A stretch of DNA of 5,260 nt from Deltaproteobacteria bacterium (GTDB taxonomy: Bacteria > Desulfobacterota > Desulfarculia > Adiutricales > JAGVGV01): contig JAGVGV010000635.1 of the NCBI GenBank assembly GCA_020056895.1, positions 1 to 5,260 on the forward strand, written 5' to 3'. Shown here piece after piece: positions 1-5,260 of the stretch (positions are counted from its first letter, which is position 1; every line of letters starts with the position of its first letter). The notes under the pieces are model-generated. The model did not search any database and was not told the DNA's origin. It saw only the letters and a list, made by a program, of their open reading frames with translations. Position numbers and translations under genes: made by a program.

Positions 1-20
1 AAAAAAGAAATATTTCCATC

Positions 21-49
21 TTGACATATTACTTGATCGGCGCTATGAT
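21..49 (+). promoter_or_regulatory. Strong sigma70-type promoter for the DUF2080 gene
   Basis: A perfect -35 hexamer TTGACA (21-26) and a -10 hexamer TATGAT (44-49) are separated by exactly 17 bp. An A-rich stretch at 1-18 lies just upstream and could act as an UP element. The expected transcription start is near 55-57, giving a leader of about 90 nt before the ATG at 146. The hexamers and spacing are seen directly. That this is an active promoter, and a strong one, is inference. The AT-rich promoter stands out against the GC-rich surroundings. Confidence 0.8.
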
Positions 50-51
50 CA

Positions 52-84
52 CTTTGTAGCTATATTGTAGTCACCCTGTAGCTA
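52..84 (+). repeat. Three tandem 11-bp repeats at the transcription start, possible operator
   Basis: Three consecutive 11-bp units (52-62, 63-73, 74-84) each contain TGTAG at the same offset (TGTAG at 55-59, 66-70 and 77-81). Units one and three share the longer word TGTAGCTA. The period is about one helical turn, so a protein bound to each copy would sit on the same DNA face. The array begins 2 bp after the -10 hexamer and covers the predicted start site, which is where a repressor would act. The repeats are visible. The operator role is inference, and the small DUF2080 protein encoded downstream is only a guess as ligand. Confidence 0.6.
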
Positions 85-145
85 AATCAACGCAAGGCTC
101 CCAAGCCCGCGCCGAACCGACACCCCAACGAAAGGTCACCCGCCG

Positions 146-331
146 ATGGCCGTGACGATACCCAAGCCCCAACCGCTCGCCGAAGCCGACGCCAGCACCC
201 CCAAAACCAAGTTCCAGGTGTACGGAGAAGAAATGGTCATGAAAACCGTGAAGGTCAGCGGTAATAGCGGCCGGGTGTACCTGCCCCCCGAATGGGTGAG
301 CAAAACCGTCAAGATCATCCGCATCGATTAG
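146..331 (+). CDS. DUF2080-family transposon-associated small protein
   Basis: This gene encodes a 61-residue protein. Its C-terminal two thirds match the pattern I recall for DUF2080 (putative transposon-encoded proteins of archaea and some anaerobic bacteria): VYGEE at 25-29, the core SGNSGRVYLPPEW at 38-50, then a lysine-rich tail ending VKIIRID. The GNSGR-x-x-LPPEW core resembles the swapped-hairpin DNA-binding strand of AbrB/MazE-like proteins, so a small DNA-binding or antitoxin-like role is possible but unproven. The first 20 or so residues are rich in Pro and Ala and are probably disordered. AAAGG at 131-135 lies 10 nt before the ATG, a somewhat long but usable spacing. A start at Met30 or Met32 would remove part of the conserved region. 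No transposase gene lies in the window, so its parent element either extends left of base 1 or is lost. Confidence 0.8.
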   Translation: MAVTIPKPQPLAEADASTPKTKFQVYGEEMVMKTVKVSGNSGRVYLPPEWVSKTVKIIRID

Positions 332-432
332 CGGTGGGTTCCCCGAAGCCCCGAAGGTCCAAATGCTTTGCTGGCGGCGTATCGCCGGCCCGCCGTGGGG
401 CGGATAGGTCTTAGGCCGCTACCGGCTCAACC

Positions 433-458
433 AAAAAGCTATACGCCGTTTCGAGGCG
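433..458 (-). terminator. Possible weak terminator after the isomerase-like gene
   Basis: Read on the minus strand, a CGCC/GGCG stem (455-458 with 444-447) closes a 7-nt loop and is followed, after six bases, by a run of five T (437-433). It begins 17 bp beyond the stop codon of the minus-strand gene ending at 475. The stem is only 4 bp and the T run is not adjacent to it, so this is a weak candidate. Nothing else in the 143-bp gap 332-474 looks functional. It also contains a tandem duplication of CCCCGAAG at 341-356. Confidence 0.25.
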
Positions 459-474
459 GTGTCGGCTGCCGGCC

Positions 475-1257
475 TTACCGTCTCGACCCCACCGAGTATA
501 GTTTTCCGACCCGGATGCCGCCTTCGAGATAGCGCGTCAGGGACCGCCGGGTATCTTCCACCATGTCCGGTTCGCGGACCTCGATGATGATTTTCATCAC
601 TTTCGACAGGTCGACTAGGTCCAGTACGCGCCGCCAATTGAGCGTGCCATCTTTCAACCCGTTGTGTTCATCCCGGCGGCCCGAGTTGTTGCTGGCGTGA
701 ACGTAGACCACCCGGTCCTTCACCCGGCCCACGAATTCATCGATCCCGCACCCCAGCTTGCCGCCGCCGAACCCGTTGTTCAGGTGGCCCAGGTCGAGGA
801 CGTACCCCAGTTCGGGAAAGCTGTCCAGGATGTCGTACGCGTAATCGGCCACCAGGGTGCTGTTGGATTCGTACAGCATCGCTATTCCGGAATCCATGCC
901 ATACGCGACAACCTGTTTCAGCCGTTTTTTCTCTTCTTGTGACAGAATGCCGTCGTTCAGATGAAAAACGAACTGCCGGGCGCCCAAGTACCGGCAGACG
1001 TCGATTTCGGCCGTGAGCGTGGCCAAATTAGCGGCGGTAAACGATTCAAAGGGCTGAAAAATTCCGGCCGTACCCGAATGAACGCTCAGGTCAAAGCCGG
1101 CCATGTATTTTTTGACCTTTTCCAGAAAAAAAAGATTGAAATGCAGCTTGGAATTCTGGCGATTGATTTCGATGGCCTCGAAACCGAACGCTCCGATGTA
1201 TTTGTACCATTTGGCCTGGTGAATGACTTGGGTGGTGATCCCGACCATGGGCGTCAT
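475..1257 (-). CDS. Sugar phosphate isomerase/epimerase-like TIM-barrel protein
   Basis: This gene encodes a 260-residue protein of the AP-endonuclease-2/xylose-isomerase-like TIM-barrel family, which uses a divalent metal to isomerise or epimerise sugars and related polyols. The expected ligand pattern is in order: H60 (VHSG), H99 (VFHLND), E130 (LYESN), D155 and H158 (LDLGH), H187 (VHASNN), D196 and H198 (DEHNGLKDG), and E226 (IIIEVRE). The length fits the family and there is no signal peptide, so it is a cytoplasmic enzyme. The substrate cannot be read from sequence. The start is the first ATG after an in-frame stop. Its ribosome site is weak (GGAA 5 nt upstream). An alternative start at Met4 lacks a better one. 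It follows mvhD by 218 bp on the same strand, and that gap holds an inverted-repeat element, so it is probably transcribed separately or only partly coupled. A link to Hdr chemistry is not evident. Confidence 0.85.
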   Translation of the reverse strand: MTPMVGITTQVIHQAKWYKYIGAFGFEAIEINRQNSKLHFNLFFLEKVKKYMAGFDLSVHSGTAGIFQPFESFTAANLATLTAEIDVCRYLGARQFVFHLNDGILSQEEKKRLKQVVAYGMDSGIAMLYESNSTLVADYAYDILDSFPELGYVLDLGHLNNGFGGGKLGCGIDEFVGRVKDRVVYVHASNNSGRRDEHNGLKDGTLNWRRVLDLVDLSKVMKIIIEVREPDMVEDTRRSLTRYLEGGIRVGKLYSVGSRR

Positions 1258-1381
1258 TGATGTTCCATGCTTTCCGCTGGTTCAGGCCGTGTGCGTCGAA
1301 CCGGATCCCAAGGAGGCGTTGGTTTGCCCCACCGTGGTTCGCGGCGGGGCGTTGGCCGTCCAACATTGATTCTTTTAGACG

Positions 1382-1480
1382 CCTAGTGACAAGTCATGTG
1401 TTAACCGTCGGCAAGCGTTCAGCCGCTCTGGGTTATGGCAACCACTTATTCCGACACTTGAAGCGTGACTTGTCGCTAGG
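1382..1480. mobile_element. MITE-like 99-bp element with 30-bp imperfect terminal inverted repeats
   Basis: The left end (from 1382, CCTAGTGACAAGTCATG) and the reverse complement of the right end (from 1480, CCTAGCGACAAGTCACG) match at 15 of 17 positions. Extending without gaps gives 23 of 30. The arms enclose about 39 bp with no coding capacity. The four outer bases CTAG at each end could be a 4-bp target duplication (of the YTAR type used by IS5-like elements) or part of the repeat itself. The right end coincides with the mvhD stop codon: the TAG lies inside CTAG. On the plus strand four of the seven arm mismatches become G-U pairs, and the loop can form two small hairpins (AGCG/CGCT and GGTT/AACC), so a folded RNA is an alternative. 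No transposase is present. The repeat is certain; calling it a MITE or IS remnant is inference. Confidence 0.55.
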
Positions 1481-2312
1481 GCGATGGGCTTACTCCCGGC
1501 GCGGCGGGTTGCTTCTTGTGCGCCGGAAGAACGGCCGGAGCGCCCGTGGTTTTCAGGACGGCGCCAAAGCGGGGCGGGCAAGCCTCCAGACAGGTTCCGC
1601 ATTTGATGCATTTTTCCTGGTCGATGACGTGCACCTGCTTTTTGCCGCCCAAAATCGCCTCGGCCGGGCATTTCCTCAGGCAGATTCCGCAGGCCTGGCA
1701 TCGGTCCGGATCGATGTGATACGACACGATTTCGGCCAGCAGCCGCTGAATCTCATTTTCGGTGTAAAAACCTTCGGCCGCCTCTGCGTTTTCAAGCCGG
1801 GCCTCCAGTTTGTCCCTCTTGGCCATTTTGATGTACGGGACGATCTTTTCGATTTCGTTCAGCCGCGATGTCAGTTCGCCCCGGTCAAGGCCCTCGCTAG
1901 CTCCCAAAGGACCCAGGGAGCCGATTTTTCGGCTGAAATCGTTAACCATCTCGGCGAAAAGCGTTCCTTCGCCGGAAGACAGGAATTCGATCCTCAACCG
2001 CTCCGGATTCAATCCAACCTGGCCCAGCAGTTTTTTGCACAGCAAAACCATGTTCAGGGCGTGGTAATTGCCATGGGTGATGTAATTGCATTCATTCAGA
2101 CGGCAGCCGCCAATGAACACGCCGTCCATGCCTTTGGAGAAGGCCCGGAGAACGAACTCCAGGTCGACCCGCCCGCAACACATCACGCGAATCAACTCGA
2201 TATCCGTGGAATATTGTAGTCTGGAAACTCCAGCCATATCGGCGGCGCCGTACGCTCACCAATGGCAGACAAAACCGAGCAGCCTGGGTTTGAAATTCGG
2301 TCCCGTGCTCAT
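1476..2312 (-). CDS. mvhD: MvhD-type hydrogenase/Hdr iron-sulfur subunit, selenoprotein, fused to a 2x[4Fe-4S] ferredoxin
   Basis: This gene encodes a 278-residue protein, reading the in-frame TGA at 2256-2258 as selenocysteine 19. The MvhD family moves electrons through a [2Fe-2S] cluster from a hydrogenase or formate dehydrogenase module to HdrA. The N-terminal domain (about 1-145) has the family pattern: GFVCHWUAYGAAD (13-25, with U where I recall Cys in most homologues), then AGVSRLQY, VMCCGRVD (Cys45, Cys46) and GGCRLNECNY (Cys70, Cys75). A linker leads to a bacterial-type double ferredoxin with C205/C208/C211/C215 and C235/C238/C241/C245, closely resembling the C-terminal tail of NuoF/HndC-type dehydrogenase subunits. 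A Pro/Ala-rich tail ends the protein. The ATG at 2312 is preceded by a strong AAAGGAGAGG. The internal ATG at 2237 would delete the cluster-binding N-terminus. The gene starts 19 bp after hdrA on the same strand, so the two are co-transcribed. Canonical MvhD is near 140 residues, so this is a fusion. Confidence 0.9.
2221..2233 (-). promoter_or_regulatory. Candidate bacterial SECIS hairpin in mvhD
   Basis: On the mvhD mRNA, CUGGA and UCCAG form a perfect 5-bp stem around the loop GUU. The loop begins 27 nt after the TGA. Known bacterial SECIS hairpins sit within the coding sequence roughly 16-37 nt after the UGA and need a G near the start of a small apical loop. Both conditions hold. A second stem (GAUAU with AUAUU) can form around it with an unequal internal loop. 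The pairing is visible. SelB binding is inference. Confidence 0.6.
2256..2258 (-). other. In-frame TGA read as selenocysteine 19 of MvhD
   Basis: The TGA interrupts a reading frame that has a good ribosome site upstream and conserved MvhD sequence on both sides: FVCHW before, AYGAAD-MAGVSRLQY after. It sits at the second position of a C-x-x-C motif, as in methanococcal VhuD, which is a known selenoprotein. A SECIS-like hairpin follows. A nonsense mutation is less likely because the surrounding frame is intact and a second Sec-like TGA occurs in the neighbouring hdrA. Confidence 0.88.
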
Positions 2313-2314
2313 GG

Positions 2315-2324
2315 CCTCTCCTTT
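2315..2324 (-). promoter_or_regulatory. Ribosome binding site that fixes the mvhD start
   Basis: On the minus strand AAAGGAGAGG precedes ATG 2312-2310, with AGGAG ending 5 nt before it. It lies in the 19-bp gap after the hdrA stop. This near-ideal site shows that translation starts upstream of the TGA, which supports read-through as Sec rather than initiation at the internal ATG at 2237. Confidence 0.88.
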
Positions 2325-2331
2325 CTATAGG

Positions 2332-5260
2332 TTATAGATTCGCCGCCGTTTTCCATCGGGGCGAAGGCTCCGGGTCCCCGGCGGCGGCGTCGATTTGGCT
2401 CAGGATTTCCTCATCCTTGAAATGTTTCAGGAAAATCGCTCCGGTGGGGCATTTTGCGTTGCACAGGCCATCGCCTTTGCATAGCACGGGATTAACCGAC
2501 GCCTTTGGGCCCAGCTTGGTCGGGACAAGTTCGATGGCCCCGTAGGCGCAGGCCGACGAGCAGGCTCCGCAGCCCATGCACTTCTTCTCGTTCACCTCGC
2601 ACACGGAGCCGGACACTTTGACGAAATCGTGGGAGAGCAGGGTCAGGACCCGTCCGGCGGCGCCGTACGCCTGGTTGATGGTTTCCGGAATGTACTTGGG
2701 ATAATGGGCCTGCCCGCAAAGGAAAACGCCGTCGGTCGAAAATTCCACCGGCCTCAATTTGACATGGGCCTCCTTGAAAAAGCCATCCGGCCCCAGCGAA
2801 ATCTTGAACCATTGGGCCAGGTCCTTGGCGCCCGGCGAAGGAATGACGGCGGCGGCCAGGACGACGACATCGGCGTCGATGGATAACCTTTGGCCCAGCA
2901 CCGGGTCGGTTACGGCCACGCGCACGACCGGCCGGCCTTCCGCCTCGGCCGCTTCCACGGCGGGCTTGTCGTCCGGCTCATAGCGGATGAATTTCACGTC
3001 CTTATCCGAAGCCGCCCGGTAGTGGTTTTCCAGCAGCCCATAGGTCCGGATATCCCGATAAAGAATGTAGACATCCATGCCGGGATTGATTTCCTTCAGC
3101 CGTAGAGCATTTTTGATCGATTCGCCGCAGCAAACCCGGCTGCAGTAATTCCGGTCTTCATTGCGGCAGCCCACGCACTGGATCATCACTACGCACCCGG
3201 CTCCGACGATTTTTTCGTCCCCGGCGGCGATCCGTTCCTCCAGTTCCAAATGAGTCACCACCCCGCCATGTTCCCCGTACAGGTATTCCGAAGGCCGATG
3301 AACATCGGCGCCCACGGCGATGACGGTGGCGCCGTGCCGGATATCGACGGCGCCTCGGTCGGATTGGACCCGGGTGGTGAAGTTGCCGATATAACCGGAG
3401 GCGCCGGTAATGGCGGCCCCGGTGTACACGTGGATGGCTGGATGGCGGAAAACCGACTGTTTCAAGCCCCGGATCAGGGCGGGAACGTCCAGTCCATCCA
3501 GAGTGGAATAAATCCGGCGGGCCAAGCCCCCCAGGTCGGTCTCCTTTTCGATCAAGTAGACTTCGTGGCCTTGTTGGGCGATGGACAGAGCAGCGGTCAT
3601 GCCCGCCAGGCCGCCGCCGACCACCAGGGCCCGCTTGTCGACCGGCAGATCGATTTCCCTCAGCGGCTCGAGCAATCGGGCTCTGGCCGCCGACATCCTT
3701 ATGATATCCTTGGCCTTCCGCGTGGCCCGTTCGGGTTCCTTGGAATGGACCCAGGAGCAATGCTCCCGGATATTGGCCATGTCGCAATAATATTGATTCA
3801 GGCCCGCTTCCCGGAGCGTATCCCGGAACAGCGGTTCGAGGGTCCGGGGGGAACAGGCGGCGATGACCACCCGGTTTAGGTTTTTTTCCCGGATGGTATC
3901 CGTGATTTCCTGAGCCGAATTGGTGGCGCAGGAAAAAAGCTGTTCCTGCGCGTGGACGACATAGGGCAGGGACTTGGCGTATTCGACCGCCGACGGGACA
4001 TGGACCACGCGGCCGATGTTGGCTCCGCAATGGCAGACGAAAACGCCGATCCTGGGCTCGTCGGCGGCCGCGTCCTTTTCCCCCGGATACACTCGCTCCC
4101 GGGTCAACTCCCCGCGCCGATGGTCCAAGAGTTCGCCGCACAGGGCGGAAACGCCGCTGGCGCTGAACACGGATTCCGGAATATCCATGGGCCCCTGAAA
4201 GGCTCCGCTGACGTAAATCCCGGGTCTGGTCGTCATCATGGCGTTGGCCAAAAGCCCCTGGCGGAATCCATGGGCGTTCAGATCGATCCCGAACGTATCC
4301 GACAGATATTGATGATCCTTGGGAGGATTCAGCCCGATGGACAAAACGACCATCTCGAATTCTTCCTCCTTGACGCCCTCGTCGAAGGTGGAATACCGGA
4401 CGATCACGTTTTTGCTTTCCGGAACCTCCCGCGCAACCGAGGCGTAGCTTCGGATGAATCGGACGCCGGGAAGGCGGGCCGTTCGCTGATGATACAGCTC
4501 GAAATCCTTGCCATACGCCCGGATATCGTTGTGGAAAATGGCGCACTTGGCCCGGTCGTCGTGGTCCTTGGTCAAAATGACCTGCTTCTGGGTGTAGGCG
4601 CAGCACACGGCCGAGCAATAGCTGTTATCCCCCTTCGTCAACCGCCGGGAGCCGATGCACTGGATCCAGGCGATTTTACGCGGATGCCGCCGGTCTGAGG
4701 CGCGCAGAATGTCACCTTCATACGGCCCGGTGGCGCAGAGCAGGCGTTCGTAATCAAGGCTGGTCACCACGTTTTGATACCGGCCGTACCCGTATTCCCC
4801 CTTGATCTTCGGATCATAGGGTTCGTACCCCGGGGACAGGACAATGGCGCCGACGCCGATTTCCAGGTCCGTTTCCTTTTGCTTGAGGTTGATGGCTTTG
4901 TTTTTACATGCCGTTTCGCAGATTCGGCATTTTTTTTCCTTCAGATATAAACAGCTTTCATCGATGTAGGCGATCAGCGGAATGGCTTGGGCGAAATAGA
5001 TGTGGACCGCCTTGTTTTTGGATATTTCCTGGTTGAAGGGATCGGGGTACTGGACCGGGCAATATTCGACGCAAACACCGCACCCGGTGCACAGGTCTTC
5101 CACGATATACCTGGGCTTTTTGGTCAGGGTGACTTTGAAGTCCCCCGCCTCGCCCTTCACGCCGCGGACCTCGGTGTAGGTCAAAACATCTATGTTGGGA
5201 TGCCGGCCGACCTCGACCAGTTTAGGAGAAAGTATTCACATCGAGCAGTCGTTGGTCGGA
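2332..5260 (-). CDS. hdrA: Tandem HdrA-like FAD/iron-sulfur protein, selenoprotein, 5' end outside the window
   Basis: At least 975 residues are encoded here (numbered from 5259); the N-terminus lies beyond the right edge. HdrA carries the FAD that bifurcates electrons in soluble heterodisulfide-reductase complexes. Module 1 (1-395) begins inside its flavin domain with PTNDCSMU, where residue 8 is Sec, then PKLVEVGRH. It then has an inserted ferredoxin (C57/C60/C63/C67 and C103/C111/C114/C118) and the IQCIGSR...YCSAVCC motif (200-220). Module 2 (404-975) starts with a complete HdrA N-terminal domain (FVCHCGANIG with C409/C411, then C444, C469 and NIREHCSWVH with C501). It continues with the FAD fingerprint VVGGGLAGM (546-554) and QCVGCR...YCSRVCC (694-711), but lacks the inserted ferredoxin. 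A C-terminal ferredoxin has C894/C897/C900/C904 and C927/D930/C933/C937, with Asp in place of one ligand. No transmembrane segment is seen. A TTG at 5184 could be miscalled as the start, but the frame and the family similarity continue upstream of it through the TGA. The gene is followed after 19 bp by mvhD. Confidence 0.93.
5203..5220 (-). promoter_or_regulatory. Candidate bacterial SECIS hairpin in hdrA
   Basis: On the hdrA mRNA, CUGGUC and GGCCGG form a 6-bp stem (four Watson-Crick pairs and two G-U) around the loop GAGGUC. The loop starts with G, 21 nt after the TGA, which is within the range of bacterial SECIS elements. It overlaps codons for LVEVGR, so some of the pairing could be a by-product of the conserved protein sequence. 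SelB recognition is inference. Confidence 0.55.
5236..5238 (-). other. In-frame TGA read as selenocysteine in HdrA
   Basis: The frame stays open on both sides of this TGA: PTNDCSM before it and ILSPKLVEVGRHPNI after it, which is continuous HdrA-type sequence. The TGA takes the second Cys position of a C-x-x-C pair as I recall it in HdrA homologues. Only seven codons upstream are visible. HdrA is an established selenoprotein family in methanococci, and Sec-containing HdrA and MvhD have been reported from deltaproteobacteria. Confidence 0.85.

Noticed and set aside
1351..1364. Short hairpin GTTGG-CCGT-CCAAC in the gap upstream of the isomerase-like gene, considered as a terminator or operator
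   Set aside because: The stem is 5 bp and no T run directly follows on either strand. It is expected by chance in GC-rich DNA.
1382..1480. Integron attC site
   Set aside because: The size and imperfect palindrome are similar, but the ends lack the RYYYAAC and GTTRRRY core sites and there is no gene cassette context.
1257..2219. 320-codon plus-strand open frame antisense to mvhD
   Set aside because: It lies opposite the conserved mvhD frame and spans the intergenic inverted-repeat element. It shows no recognisable family and its composition is typical of an antisense shadow.
2256..2258. Interpretation of mvhD as a pseudogene broken by a nonsense mutation
   Set aside because: The frame is otherwise intact over 278 codons, the stop falls exactly on a family redox Cys position, a SECIS-like hairpin follows, and the adjacent hdrA shows the same pattern.
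3158..4618. 486-codon open frame on the minus strand overlapping hdrA in another frame
   Set aside because: It is Arg/Pro/Gly-rich low-quality sequence lying wholly inside the well-supported HdrA frame. It is a by-product of GC-rich codons.
3952..4698. 248-codon plus-strand open frame antisense to hdrA
   Set aside because: It covers conserved HdrA motifs on the other strand, has no recognisable domain and has no convincing ribosome site.

Overview
The window holds part of a heterodisulfide-reductase-type electron-transfer operon in which two separate genes appear to encode selenocysteine (Sec) at in-frame TGA codons. The gene content (a long tandem HdrA, an MvhD fused to a ferredoxin domain, Sec use in both, a DUF2080 transposon-associated protein, GC-rich codons) best fits an anaerobic sulfate-reducing or syntrophic bacterium of the Desulfobacterota. 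That assignment is inference from gene families. No rRNA, tRNA or other phylogenetic marker is present.

Layout. At the left edge (1-331, + strand) a near-consensus sigma70-type promoter is followed by three 11-bp tandem repeats and a 61-residue DUF2080-family gene. A 143-bp gap (332-474) separates it from convergent genes. Everything else coding is on the minus strand, read from right to left. First comes a long hdrA (2332-5260), whose 5' part lies outside the window. After 19 bp comes mvhD (1476-2312). After a 218-bp gap comes a TIM-barrel sugar-phosphate-isomerase-like gene (475-1257). That gap contains a 99-bp element with 30-bp imperfect inverted repeats, ending exactly at the mvhD stop codon.

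Main result. Conventional gene calling would start MvhD at the internal ATG ending at 2237 and would start HdrA, or break it, near 5184. Both readings lose conserved sequence. Reading TGA 2256-2258 as Sec extends MvhD 25 residues upstream to an ATG with a strong Shine-Dalgarno sequence and restores the family N-terminus as CHWU. Reading TGA 5236-5238 as Sec joins HdrA to upstream sequence of the form CSMU followed by a conserved PKLVEVGRH stretch. Each TGA is followed, 27 and 21 nt later, by the G-starting apical loop of a short hairpin, as in bacterial SECIS elements.

How the genes work together. In the known families, MvhD passes electrons from a hydrogenase or other dehydrogenase to HdrA, whose FAD bifurcates electrons between a heterodisulfide or other disulfide-type acceptor and ferredoxin. 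Here HdrA carries two flavoprotein modules and several Fe-S sites, and MvhD carries its own two-cluster ferredoxin tail. The pair could therefore form a long soluble cytoplasmic electron wire. The actual donor and acceptor subunits are not in the window. The role of the downstream isomerase-like gene is unknown.
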